From Collimonas fungivorans Ter331 (GTDB lineage Bacteria; Pseudomonadota; Gammaproteobacteria; Burkholderiales; Burkholderiaceae_D), in the NCBI RefSeq assembly GCF_000221045.1, contig NC_015856.1, positions 868,001 through 932,000 on the forward strand: a stretch of 64,000 nt of DNA. The letters are read 5' to 3'. The notes under the pieces were generated by a model, which made no database searches, was not told the DNA's origin, and saw only the letters and a program-made list of their open reading frames with translations. A program made the position numbers and the translations under genes. The stretch's first letter is position 1; each line of letters opens with the position of its first letter. Positions 8,770 through 16,507 of the stretch are shown one piece after another.

Positions 8770-10041
8770 TCAGTTGCGGGCAACGCTGCTGTCTTTGTAG
8801 CCGCGATACAGCAGGAACAGGATCGTCGCGCCCACCACGTCAAACATGCCGAGCGCGGCGAACAGCGGGGTATAGCCGATGGATTCGGCCAGCTGCCCGA
8901 TCAGCAGCGAAAACGAAAGTCCGCCGATCCAACTGATCATGCCGGTCAAGCCGTTGGCGGTGCCGACTTCCCGGGTGTTGAAGACGTCGGTGGTCATGGT
9001 GTTGACCAGGCCGGAAATCATTTGATGGGAAAAGCCGCCTATGCAAAACAGGGCGATCGCCACGTAAGGACTTTCCACATAGCCGACAAAACCGACGCTG
9101 GTCATCAGCAGCGCGCCGGTGGCGATGCCGGCGATGCGCGAGCTGACCAGCTTGAACTTGAAATGTTTCATCAGGAACGGCGACAGGTAGCCGCCCAGGA
9201 TGCCGCCCATGTCGGCGGCGAAGAATGGCATCCAGCCGAAGATGGCGAATTCTTTCAGGTTCATGCCGCGCACCGAAATAAAGTACAGCGGAATCCAGAA
9301 ATTGAAGGTTTGCCAGGCGGGTTCTGCCAGGAAGCGGGTGATGGCGATCCCCCAGAAGCGGCGGGTGCTGACGATCGCCCGCACCGACGGCTTGGCGTGG
9401 GCCTGGCTTTCGGCAATGCTTTCCTGGCCGGAGAGGATATAAGCGCGTTCCGTATCGGACAGGTTGGGATGGTCCTTGGGGGCGCGGTAAAAGAAGAACC
9501 ACAAGCCGGCAAAGATGAAACCCAGCGCGCCGGTCGCAATAAACGCCGATTGCCAGCCGTGCTTGTACAACAGCCATGCTACGAGCACAGGGGCGATCAC
9601 CGCCCCCATCGAGGTGCCGGCGTTAAAGTAACCCACGGCCACCGAACGTTCCTGTTTGGGAAACCATTCCGATACTGCTTTTACCCCGGCTGGGATCGCG
9701 ACGGCTTCGGTCAGACCGAGCAAGCCGCGGAAAAACGCCAGCGAGATCCAGCCAGTGGCAAAGCCGTGCAGCATGCCGACCACCGACCAGGCGGCGGCAA
9801 ACAGGGCAAAACCTATTTTCAAACCGAGAAAATCGATGATGTAGCCGCATACCGGCTGCATGATGGTGTAGGCCACCTGGAAAGCCGCCACTACATACGA
9901 ATATTCTTTGGTGCTGAACGCCAGGTCGTGTTTCAGCGTGTCCGCCAGTACGCCCAGCGAGTTGCGCGATATGTAGTTGAGTATGGTGCCAAAACAGACG
10001 AGGGCGATGATCCACCAGCGTAGGCCTTTGATATGTTTCAT
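8770..10041 (-). CDS. MFS transporter, hexuronate/sugar-acid type (ExuT-like, ACS family)
   Basis: A 423-residue inner-membrane proton symporter with about 12 hydrophobic segments. The N-terminus (KGLRWWIIALVCFGTILNYI) and the phrases YVVAAFQVAYTIMQP, SEWFPKQERSVAVGYFN, RFLAEPAWQTFNFWIPLY and GGFSHQMISG closely echo the hexuronate transporter ExuT from memory of that family. The anion:cation symporter branch carries glucuronate, galacturonate, glucarate and related acids. It is placed between the epimerase and the GH31 gene on the same strand with short gaps (50 and 20 bases), so it is probably the uptake system of the gud operon. Whether it takes free acids or a glycoside is not shown by the sequence. 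Confidence 0.88.
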   Translation of the reverse strand: MKHIKGLRWWIIALVCFGTILNYISRNSLGVLADTLKHDLAFSTKEYSYVVAAFQVAYTIMQPVCGYIIDFLGLKIGFALFAAAWSVVGMLHGFATGWISLAFFRGLLGLTEAVAIPAGVKAVSEWFPKQERSVAVGYFNAGTSMGAVIAPVLVAWLLYKHGWQSAFIATGALGFIFAGLWFFFYRAPKDHPNLSDTERAYILSGQESIAESQAHAKPSVRAIVSTRRFWGIAITRFLAEPAWQTFNFWIPLYFISVRGMNLKEFAIFGWMPFFAADMGGILGGYLSPFLMKHFKFKLVSSRIAGIATGALLMTSVGFVGYVESPYVAIALFCIGGFSHQMISGLVNTMTTDVFNTREVGTANGLTGMISWIGGLSFSLLIGQLAESIGYTPLFAALGMFDVVGATILFLLYRGYKDSSVARN

Positions 10042-10091
10042 TGTTGTTGTCTCGGTTGGTTTTTATTTATGTGATTGAGCGCCAGCCGGCA

Positions 10092-11057
10092 TTACGACGA
10101 TTCCGGGATGGCGGGACCGGAAAAATCCATCCGCAGCTCGCAGATGAACGTGTGGCCCGGAGATAAAATCTGCAAGCCGGTATTGCTGAAACCGGACTGC
10201 GCCAGGTTGACTGCGTTGGCGACATGGGTCACCGGTTCGATGCAGAAGTAGTCGCCCGCCTTTGGCGCATGCAGCACCAGGTGCGACAGCAGGGGCGAGG
10301 CGGAGATCGCGATCTGGTGTTGCCGGCCGTCGCCGATCTTGGCGCGCCGGTTCCAGCCGCCGTAGTACAGCGTCAGTTCTTCCTCTTGCTCAATGCTACG
10401 CGGGCTGCCGCGCGGGTTGCCATAGTCGTGCTGCGGAGGGACGTCGCCGACGCCAGTGGCGACATGTTCGGCATCGGCTTGCCACAACTGTTGCGCGGCA
10501 AAGCAAACCTGGCGGGCAAAGCGCCGCGGGAAATACGGGTGGAAGCCTGCGCCGAGCGGCATGGGAGGAAGCGTCGCATCGCTGGTGTTGGTGATCTCCA
10601 TCTGCATGGCGAGCGCGCCGGCGGCCAGGCTTATCGTCTGTTTTGCCTGGAAGCGCCAGGGCCAGCCGCTGTCGCCGGCGGCATGGACATACAGCATGGC
10701 TGCGCTGCTGCCGTCGCAATCCAGCAGCTGCCACTGGGCGCGGTGGCCAAAGCCATGCATGGCGTGTGCTTCTCCCGGGTGCAGCGGCAGGCTGAGGTCC
10801 AGGCCGGCCCAGGAAAATGCGCCGCCGCGGATGCGGTTGGAGAACGGCAGCAGCGGGTAGATGCCGGCCTTGGGCCAGGCGCTCGCCTGAAAACCATGGC
10901 GGCGGCAGTGTTCCGGCATGGGAACGATCCAGTCGATTACATTTCCGTCTTGCGACGAGCTGAGAGAAGTGACGCGGCCGCCGGCGGACGGCGACAGCGT
11001 CAAATGCCAGCCGCCGTTGCTGAGGCTGATTTCCGGTGAGAGCAGGAGTTTTTTCAT
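10092..11057 (-). CDS. Aldose 1-epimerase family protein
   Basis: The 321 residues fit the galactose-mutarotase-like superfamily: an all-beta protein with SAGGRVTSL at the start, YPLLPFSNRIRGGAF (the family's N-R-I substrate-binding stretch), HAMHGFGH with its conserved histidine, and GAGFHPYFPR carrying the second histidine. Such enzymes interconvert alpha and beta anomers of sugars. Here it would balance anomers released by the GH31 glycosidase or taken up by the transporter. It begins 19 bases after the gudD stop and is 50 bases before the MFS gene, consistent with co-transcription. ATG 11057 gives a normal N-terminus. The exact sugar is unknown. Confidence 0.85.
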   Translation of the reverse strand: MKKLLLSPEISLSNGGWHLTLSPSAGGRVTSLSSSQDGNVIDWIVPMPEHCRRHGFQASAWPKAGIYPLLPFSNRIRGGAFSWAGLDLSLPLHPGEAHAMHGFGHRAQWQLLDCDGSSAAMLYVHAAGDSGWPWRFQAKQTISLAAGALAMQMEITNTSDATLPPMPLGAGFHPYFPRRFARQVCFAAQQLWQADAEHVATGVGDVPPQHDYGNPRGSPRSIEQEEELTLYYGGWNRRAKIGDGRQHQIAISASPLLSHLVLHAPKAGDYFCIEPVTHVANAVNLAQSGFSNTGLQILSPGHTFICELRMDFSGPAIPESS

Positions 11058-11076
11058 TGGGCGCTCGGCAGGTGCT

Positions 11077-12432
11077 TTAGCGCAGCAGGCAAGGCTTCTT
11101 GTTGTCGAACTTCCAGCCCGGGATCAGGTATTGCATGGCCACGGCGTCGTCGCGTGCGCCCAGCCCCATGCCGCGGTAGAGCTGATGCGCCGCTTCCAGT
11201 TCCGCCAGGTCGAGCTCGATGCCGAGGCCCGGTTTTTTCGGCACTTCGACCATGCCGCCGGCGATCCGCAGCGGCTCTTTGGTCAGGCGCTGGCCGTCTT
11301 GCCAGATCCAGTGCGTGTCGATGGCGGTGATGTCGCCCGGAGCCGCGGCGGCGACGTGGGTGAACATTGCCAGCGAGATATCGAAGTGGTTGTTGGAATG
11401 CGAACCCCAGGTCAGGCCCCATTCGCGGCACATCTGCGCCACCCGCACCGAACCCTGCATGGTCCAGAAGTGCGGATCGGCCAACGGGATGTCGACCGAT
11501 TGCAGCTGGATCGCATGGCCCATTTCGCGCCAGTCGGTTGCGATCATGTTGGTGGCGGTCTGCAAACCGGTGGCGCGGCGGAATTCCGCCATTACTTCGC
11601 GCCCCGAAAAACCGTTCTCGGCGCCGCAGGGATCTTCGGCATAGGCCAGCACCGCGTGCTGGTCGCGGCACAGGCGGATGGCGTCCTTGAGCAGCCAGCC
11701 GCCGTTCGGATCGAGCGTGATGCGGGCAGCGGGGAAACGTTCGGCCAGCGCCGTCACTGCTTCGATTTCATCTTCGCCGCGCAGCACGCCGCCCTTCAGC
11801 TTGAAATCGTTGAAGCCGTAGCGTTGGTACGCGGCTTCGGCCAGCGCCACCACTGCCTGTGCGTCCAGGGCGGGTTCATGGCGCAGCCGCAGCCAGTCGT
11901 CGGCGGCGTCCGGCGCGCTGGCGTAGGGCAGGTCGGTGGCGTTGCGGTCGCCGACGTAGAACAGGTAACCGAGCATTTTCACCGCATCGCGCTGCTGGCC
12001 TTCGCCCAGCAATGCCGCTACCGGCACGCCAAGGAATTTGCCCAGCAGGTCGAGCAGGGCGGCCTCGAGCGCCGTCACCGCATGGATCGCGATGCGCAGG
12101 TCGAAGGTTTGCAGGCCGCGGCCGCCGGCGTCGCGGTCGCCGAACGCTGTGCGCGCGCTGTTGAGGATGGCCTGGTAGCTGCCTATGGATTTTCCCAGCA
12201 GCAGCGGGCGCGCATCTTCCAGCGTTTGCCGGATGCGTTCGCCGCCCGGCACTTCGCCGACGCCGGTATTGCCGGCGCTGTCGCGCAGGATCACGATGTT
12301 GCGCGTGAAATAGGGGCCATGCGCGCCGCTCAGGTTGAGCAGCATGCTGTCGCGGCCGGCCACCGGCACCACGCGCATGTCGACGATATGGGGAGTGCCT
12401 GGAACGGCAGGGCTGGTGTTCGAATCTGTCAT
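11077..12432 (-). CDS. gudD: D-glucarate dehydratase
   Basis: This enolase-superfamily enzyme dehydrates D-glucarate (and L-idarate) to 5-keto-4-deoxyglucarate. The 451 residues are colinear with E. coli GudD as I recall it: [49 protein letters not shown] (catalytic K211-x-K213), [15 protein letters not shown], and [12 protein letters not shown] with the catalytic histidine. I start at ATG 12432 (MTDSNTS). A longer in-frame reading from 12504 would translate through an operator and lacks similarity. It is the first gene of the minus-strand operon, preceded by a promoter and paired LacI-type operators. The later pathway enzymes (kdgD, ketoglutarate semialdehyde dehydrogenase) are not in this window. 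Confidence 0.95.
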   Translation of the reverse strand: MTDSNTSPAVPGTPHIVDMRVVPVAGRDSMLLNLSGAHGPYFTRNIVILRDSAGNTGVGEVPGGERIRQTLEDARPLLLGKSIGSYQAILNSARTAFGDRDAGGRGLQTFDLRIAIHAVTALEAALLDLLGKFLGVPVAALLGEGQQRDAVKMLGYLFYVGDRNATDLPYASAPDAADDWLRLRHEPALDAQAVVALAEAAYQRYGFNDFKLKGGVLRGEDEIEAVTALAERFPAARITLDPNGGWLLKDAIRLCRDQHAVLAYAEDPCGAENGFSGREVMAEFRRATGLQTATNMIATDWREMGHAIQLQSVDIPLADPHFWTMQGSVRVAQMCREWGLTWGSHSNNHFDISLAMFTHVAAAAPGDITAIDTHWIWQDGQRLTKEPLRIAGGMVEVPKKPGLGIELDLAELEAAHQLYRGMGLGARDDAVAMQYLIPGWKFDNKKPCLLR

Positions 12433-12489
12433 GACGGGTTGCCTGTGGCTGTATATTTTGTGGTTGTTTGTTATCTTAATTGCTACAAA

Positions 12490-12503
12490 TGGGACCGCTA
12501 CCA
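12490..12503. promoter_or_regulatory. LacI-type operator O2 of gudD operon
   Basis: TGGGACCGCTACCA fits the LacI/GalR pattern of a near-palindrome with a central CG and TGG/CCA ends (10 of 14 bases symmetric). It is the inverse of O1 (12521-12534); the shared exact arm is 17 bases (12487-12503 against 12521-12537). It lies about 10-25 bases downstream of the predicted start of transcription of gudD. Confidence 0.7.
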
Positions 12504-12519
12504 AATCGCATTCGAATAA

Positions 12520-12548
12520 ATGGTAGCGGTCCCATTTTTGGCTGTCAA
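12520..12548 (-). promoter_or_regulatory. gudD operon promoter
   Basis: On the minus strand a perfect -35 TTGACA (12548-12543) is followed after 17 bases by TACCAT (12525-12520, four of six consensus bases) as -10, predicting a start near 12513 and a leader of about 80 bases before the gudD ATG. Operator O1 covers the -10 box, so a bound repressor would block RNA polymerase directly. Confidence 0.6.
12521..12534. promoter_or_regulatory. LacI-type operator O1 of gudD operon
   Basis: TGGTAGCGGTCCCA is the mirror of O2, with centres 31 bases apart, close to three helical turns, so two repressor dimers would lie on the same DNA face. It overlaps the predicted -10 box of the gudD promoter. A related site lies before the LacI-type gene. 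Confidence 0.72.
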
Positions 12549-12571
12549 CGGATTTTTTGGGATAGGGCGGA

Positions 12572-13657
12572 TTAAACGCTGGCGCGCTCTATGATGGTGA
12601 AGCCGAGATCGCAGATCGGTTCGGCCACGCTTTTGCCTTCGGAGCGGTCGATGATGAAACGCGCTGCGGTGCTGCCGATGGCGGTGCCGTCGATGCGGAC
12701 CGTGGTCAGCGGCGGATGCAGGTCGCGTGAAAAACTGAGGTCGCCCAGGCCGATCACGGCCAGCTGGCCGGGGATGGCGATGGCGCTGGCTTGGGCCTCT
12801 ATCATCACACCCAGGGCCAGCAGGTCGGAGCTGCAAAACACAGCGTCGATATCGGGCGCGCGCTGCAATAATTCCCGCAACCCGCTGCGGCCGTTGCCAA
12901 GCGTGGTGGGCGCCGTCACCAGGCAGGCCGGCACCTCGCTTTCCTGCGGCCGCGCCATGCCGAGCCGGACCGCAGCCTCGGAAAACGCCGTGGCGCGGCG
13001 CCGGCTGCGCTCATCGTCGCCGCTGATGGCGGCTACCCGGCGCTTGCCCTTGCTGTGCAGGTATTGCGCGACTGCGGCGCCGATCTTTTCATGGGAGAAA
13101 CCGACCAGCATGTCGACCGGGGTCGGCGTCAAGTCCCAGGTTTCCACCACCGGGATGCCGCTCGCCAGCAAGCGCCGGCGCGCCTGCGGCGAACGGGTGA
13201 TGCCGGTCAGCACGATGCCGTCCGGGCGGCGGCCGATGATGGCGTCGAGCAGGGCGTCTTCGCGCGAATTTTCATAACCGCTCTGGCCCAGCATCACCTG
13301 GTAGCCGGCGCCGGCCAGGGTGTCGGTCAGTGCTTCCACGGTTTGCAGGAACATCGGGCCGGACAGGGTCGGCACCACGGCCGCCACCAGGCGGCTTTTC
13401 TGCGACGCCAGCGCGCCGGCCAGCAGGTTCGGCACATAACCGGTCTGCAGCACGGCGGCCTGTACTTTTTGCAAAACCTTGGCGGAGACGGCGTCCGGCG
13501 TATTCAGCGCGCGCGACGCGGTAATGGGGGCGACGCCCGCCAGTTTGGCGACGTCGCGCAGGGTGAAGCCGCCGGCTTTACGGCTGCCTTGGCGGCCGCC
13601 TTTGCGGCGCGCGGTGACGTCGGCGACGACCGCATTCATCAAGGATTCTTTTTCCAT
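12572..13657 (-). CDS. LacI-family transcriptional repressor of the gud/GH31 operon
   Basis: A 361-residue LacI/GalR-family regulator. The DNA-binding HTH and hinge helix are at about residues 30-85 ([22 protein letters not shown], then [14 protein letters not shown]), and the periplasmic-binding-like ligand domain is about 90-350. An N-terminal extension of about 29 basic residues precedes the HTH, longer than usual. ATG 13657 is only about eight bases from the predicted start of transcription; an ATG six codons in (13639) is an alternative start. It lies directly upstream of the gudD operon with matching operators before both units, so autoregulation and repression of gudD are likely. The inducer is probably a sugar acid or a GH31-released sugar (inference). 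Confidence 0.9.
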   Translation of the reverse strand: MEKESLMNAVVADVTARRKGGRQGSRKAGGFTLRDVAKLAGVAPITASRALNTPDAVSAKVLQKVQAAVLQTGYVPNLLAGALASQKSRLVAAVVPTLSGPMFLQTVEALTDTLAGAGYQVMLGQSGYENSREDALLDAIIGRRPDGIVLTGITRSPQARRRLLASGIPVVETWDLTPTPVDMLVGFSHEKIGAAVAQYLHSKGKRRVAAISGDDERSRRRATAFSEAAVRLGMARPQESEVPACLVTAPTTLGNGRSGLRELLQRAPDIDAVFCSSDLLALGVMIEAQASAIAIPGQLAVIGLGDLSFSRDLHPPLTTVRIDGTAIGSTAARFIIDRSEGKSVAEPICDLGFTIIERASV

Positions 13658-13671
13658 GGTGAAATTCTAAC

Positions 13672-13677
13672 ATTATA
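13672..13677 (-). promoter_or_regulatory. -10 box of the LacI-type regulator gene
   Basis: A perfect TATAAT on the minus strand, 14 bases upstream of ATG 13657. The hexamer 17 bases further upstream (GCAAAA) is a poor -35. The operator at 13681-13694 fills the spacer. Confidence 0.5.
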
Positions 13678-13680
13678 AAA

Positions 13681-13694
13681 TGATACCGTTACCA
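13681..13694. promoter_or_regulatory. LacI-type operator before the regulator gene
   Basis: TGATACCGTTACCA (other strand TGGTAACGGTATCA) has the central CG and TGG/CCA ends of the gudD operators and sits between the -35 and -10 regions of the regulator's own promoter, suggesting autoregulation. It is also 103 bases upstream of the divergent glpR start. Confidence 0.65.
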
Positions 13695-13796
13695 TTTTGC
13701 CGGGACGATGCGACAAAATGCAATTTGCATTCTCCCTGTGCGGCGTAAATCCCATCATAATAAAAGCCTTTGAAAAATCCGCACAGGACAGGGTTC

Positions 13797-14594
13797 ATGC
13801 CAGAGATATCAACGCTAAAGCTTAACGGTCGCCAGCAGGAGCTGTTGAGTTATGTGCAACGTGACGGTTTCGTGACGGTAGAGCATCTGGCGACGCGTTT
13901 CAAGATCACCCAGCAGACGATACGGCGCGACATCAACCTGCTGGCGGAACTGAACCTGCTGCAGCGTTATCACGGCGGCGTCGGCCTGCCTTCCAGCGCC
14001 GAGAATATCGCCTACGGCGCCCGGCAAGGCTTGTATTCCGAGGAGAAGCGCCGCATCGCCGCGCTGGTGGTCGAGCATATCCCCGACCAGGCCACGCTGT
14101 TCATCAACCTCGGCACCACCAACGAGGAAGTCGCCAAGGCCCTGAGCCGGCGCCGCAACCTGCGTGTCATCACCAACAACCTGAACGTGGCCGCCATCAT
14201 GAGCGGTTATCCGGGCTGCGAGGTGATCATCACCGGCGGCGTGGTGCGCGCGCGCGACCTCGGCATCACCGGCGAAGAAACCATCGATTTCATCCGCCGC
14301 TTCAAGGTCGATTTCGGCATCATCGGCATCTCCAGCATCGAAGCCGACGGCACGTTGCGCGATTTCGACTATCGCGAGGTGCGGGTGTCGGAAGCGATCA
14401 TCGAACATTCGCGCACCGTATTCCTGGTAGCCGACCATTCGAAGTTCTGGCGGCCGGCGCTAGTGCGGCTTGGCGACATTTCGAAAATCAATGCGCTGTT
14501 TACCGACAAGCCGGTGCCGGAAGCCATGGCCGGCATTTTCGAAGAAGCGAAAATCGATATATTTGTCGCTGACGACGGCGCATCGGTCGCCTAG
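13797..14594 (+). CDS. glpR: DeoR-family glycerol-3-phosphate regulon repressor
   Basis: A 265-residue DeoR-family repressor. The N-terminal HTH is at about residues 10-62 (VEHLATRFKITQQTIRRDINLL) and the C-terminal sugar-phosphate-sensing domain has INLGTTNEEVAKAL and VADHSKF. GlpR binds glycerol-3-phosphate and releases glp operators. I chose ATG 13797 (MPEISTLKLNGRQQ), preceded by ACAGGACAGG; an in-frame TTG at 13770 would add nine unrelated residues. It is followed by glpD, glpK and glpF, and perfect GlpR-type palindromes lie in the gap before glpD. The size and phrase order match the E. coli repressor (252 residues) with a short N-terminal extension. Confidence 0.92.
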   Translation: MPEISTLKLNGRQQELLSYVQRDGFVTVEHLATRFKITQQTIRRDINLLAELNLLQRYHGGVGLPSSAENIAYGARQGLYSEEKRRIAALVVEHIPDQATLFINLGTTNEEVAKALSRRRNLRVITNNLNVAAIMSGYPGCEVIITGGVVRARDLGITGEETIDFIRRFKVDFGIIGISSIEADGTLRDFDYREVRVSEAIIEHSRTVFLVADHSKFWRPALVRLGDISKINALFTDKPVPEAMAGIFEEAKIDIFVADDGASVA

Positions 14595-14648
14595 CAAATA
14601 ATTCCGCGGCGCCGTTCGTGCGCTGCAATCTTCCCTTGGCCGTGAAGT

Positions 14649-14673
14649 TGTGGATAGTGTTCATCTATCCACA
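14649..14673 (+). terminator. Stem-loop after glpR
   Basis: TGTGGATAG and CTATCCACA form a perfect nine-base stem around the loop TGTTCAT, 55 bases after the glpR stop. No clear T-run follows (AATTAAGTTTATT), so it is a weak intrinsic terminator or an RNA 3' structure. The loop contains TGTTC, as in GlpR half-sites. Confidence 0.4.
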
Positions 14674-14688
14674 ATTAAGTTTATTCCT

Positions 14689-14760
14689 ATCGAACAATTG
14701 CTTTTAATAAATATAAACGATTATCAATGTTCGAATTCGAACAATATACTTTCGAATATA
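14689..14760. promoter_or_regulatory. GlpR operator region upstream of glpD
   Basis: TGTTCGAATTCGAACA at 14728-14743 is a perfect 16-base palindrome matching the GlpR operator form (ATGTTCG...CGAACAT). Half-sites flank it: TATCGAACAAT at 14689-14699 and TTTCGAATATA at about 14750-14760. The stretch is AT-rich and precedes glpD by about 95 bases, so the glpDKF block is probably repressed by the adjacent GlpR and induced by glycerol-3-phosphate. Confidence 0.78.
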
Positions 14761-14851
14761 AATATTTTATGATGTGCGGTGACATTACAAGCTTGCGTGC
14801 GGTATTGGCAGGCTTGTCCGATGAGCAAGTTGCCGACACAAGGAGATGGCT

Positions 14852-16381
14852 GTGGCATCAAGTGAAATTGTAGATTTGCTGGTGGTGGGCGGCGGCGTTA
14901 ACGGCGCCGGGATTGCGCGCGACGCTGCCGGACGCGGACTGAGCGTGTTGCTTTGCGAACAGGACGACCTTGCTTCGCACACTTCGTCGGCCAGCACCAA
15001 GCTGATACACGGCGGCTTGCGCTATCTCGAACACTACGAATTCGGCCTGGTGCGCAAAGCGCTGCAAGAGCGCGAACTGCTGCTGCGCCTGGCGCCGCAT
15101 ATCATTGCGCCGCTGCGCTTCGTGATGCCGCATGTATCGAGCCTGCGGCCGGCCTGGATGATACGCGCGGGTTTGTTTTTATACGACAACCTGAGCAAAC
15201 GCGAATTGCTGCCAGGGTCGCGCTCCATCGATTTCCGCAAGCATCCGGCCGGCGCGCCGCTGAAAAAGACCTTGAGCAAAGGTTTCGTGTATTCCGACGC
15301 CTCGGTGCAAGACGCGCGCCTGGTGGTGCTCAATGCGATGGACGCCAAGGAACGCGGCGCCACCATCCTCACCAAAACCCGCTTGATTGAAGCCAGGCAA
15401 GGCACCCAATACTGGGACGCCACCCTGCTGTCGACCGTGAGCGGCGAGACTAGCAAGGTCAAGGCGCGCTGTGTGGTCAACGCTGCCGGGCCGTGGGTCG
15501 CCAGCCTGCTGAACAGCGCCCTGAATACGCCGGCGCAGCATCACATCCGCCTGGTCAAAGGCAGCCACATCGTCACCAAGCGCCTGTTCGACCACGATCA
15601 CGCCTATATCTTCCAGAATCCGGACAAGCGCATCGTGTTCGCGATTCCGTATGAAACCGACTTCACCCTGATCGGCACCACCGATGTCGAATACAGCGGC
15701 AATCCGGGCAAGGTCGAGATCTCGGATGAAGAAACCGCCTACCTGTGCGAATCGGTGAGCCGCTATTTCGAAACTGCGGTGACGCCGCAGCAAGTGGTGT
15801 GGTCCTATGCCGGCGTGCGGCCGCTGCTGGAAGAAGAGGTCGCCAATCCTTCCGCCGTGACCCGCGACTACCGCCTGGAATTGCGCAACGAGCAGGGATT
15901 GGCACCGGTGTTGTCGGTATTCGGCGGCAAGATCACCACTTACCGGCGCCTGGCGGAAGAAGCCATGGAGCATTTGCAGCCGCTGTTCGGTTACATGAAA
16001 TCGCACTGGACCGCGCACGAAGCATTGCCGGGAGGCGATATCGCCAATGCCGACTTCGCCGATTTCCAGCGCATTTTCCAGCAGCGCCATACCTGGCTGC
16101 CGGCCAGCCTGGCGGCGCGTTATGCACGCACTTACGGCACGCGCGCGGCGCGCTTGCTGGAGGGCATCCACGACATGGCCGGGCTGGGCGAATTGTTCGG
16201 CGCCGACCTGCATGAAGCGGAAGTACGTTATCTGATGCGCTACGAATGGGCGTTGACCGCCGACGATATCCTGTGGCGCCGTTCCAAGCTGGGATTGCGT
16301 TTCGATGCCGCCGGCGCCGCGCGTTTACAGGCGTGGCTGGAGGCGCAGCAAGTATCGGCGCCGGCGGCCATGCTGGCCTGA
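14852..16381 (+). CDS. glpD: Aerobic glycerol-3-phosphate dehydrogenase
   Basis: A membrane-associated FAD enzyme that oxidises sn-glycerol-3-phosphate to dihydroxyacetone phosphate and reduces ubiquinone. The N-terminal FAD-binding Rossmann motif is LLVVGGGVNGAGIARDAAGRG, followed by LASHTSSASTKLIHGGLRYLEHYEFGLV. FGGKITTYRRLAE is in the C-terminal half. At 509 residues it fits E. coli GlpD (501). Start choice: the AGGAG at 14841-14845 abuts ATG 14846, leaving no spacing, while GTG 14852 is six bases downstream, so GTG is the likelier start; only two residues differ. It lies between glpR and glpK, with GlpR sites upstream. Confidence 0.95.
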   Translation: MASSEIVDLLVVGGGVNGAGIARDAAGRGLSVLLCEQDDLASHTSSASTKLIHGGLRYLEHYEFGLVRKALQERELLLRLAPHIIAPLRFVMPHVSSLRPAWMIRAGLFLYDNLSKRELLPGSRSIDFRKHPAGAPLKKTLSKGFVYSDASVQDARLVVLNAMDAKERGATILTKTRLIEARQGTQYWDATLLSTVSGETSKVKARCVVNAAGPWVASLLNSALNTPAQHHIRLVKGSHIVTKRLFDHDHAYIFQNPDKRIVFAIPYETDFTLIGTTDVEYSGNPGKVEISDEETAYLCESVSRYFETAVTPQQVVWSYAGVRPLLEEEVANPSAVTRDYRLELRNEQGLAPVLSVFGGKITTYRRLAEEAMEHLQPLFGYMKSHWTAHEALPGGDIANADFADFQRIFQQRHTWLPASLAARYARTYGTRAARLLEGIHDMAGLGELFGADLHEAEVRYLMRYEWALTADDILWRRSKLGLRFDAAGAARLQAWLEAQQVSAPAAMLA

Positions 16382-16507
16382 GTATTTAGCTGAAGTTTTA
16401 CCCGGCAGGCAATTGCGCCGGAAGATAAAAAAGACGATCCGGTGTTGCTGCCGGTTCAAAGTCGCCCGGTCCGCGCAGGCGGATTCACCAACCTTGGAGT
16501 AGACAAG

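Noticed and set aside
12432-12504. N-terminal extension of gudD read from 12504
   Set aside because: It translates an operator and the promoter leader, has no homology, and ATG 12432 gives the normal N-terminus.
10918-12519. 533-codon plus-strand frame opposite gudD
   Set aside because: Antisense shadow of GudD, which has intact catalytic motifs; no start context or domain.
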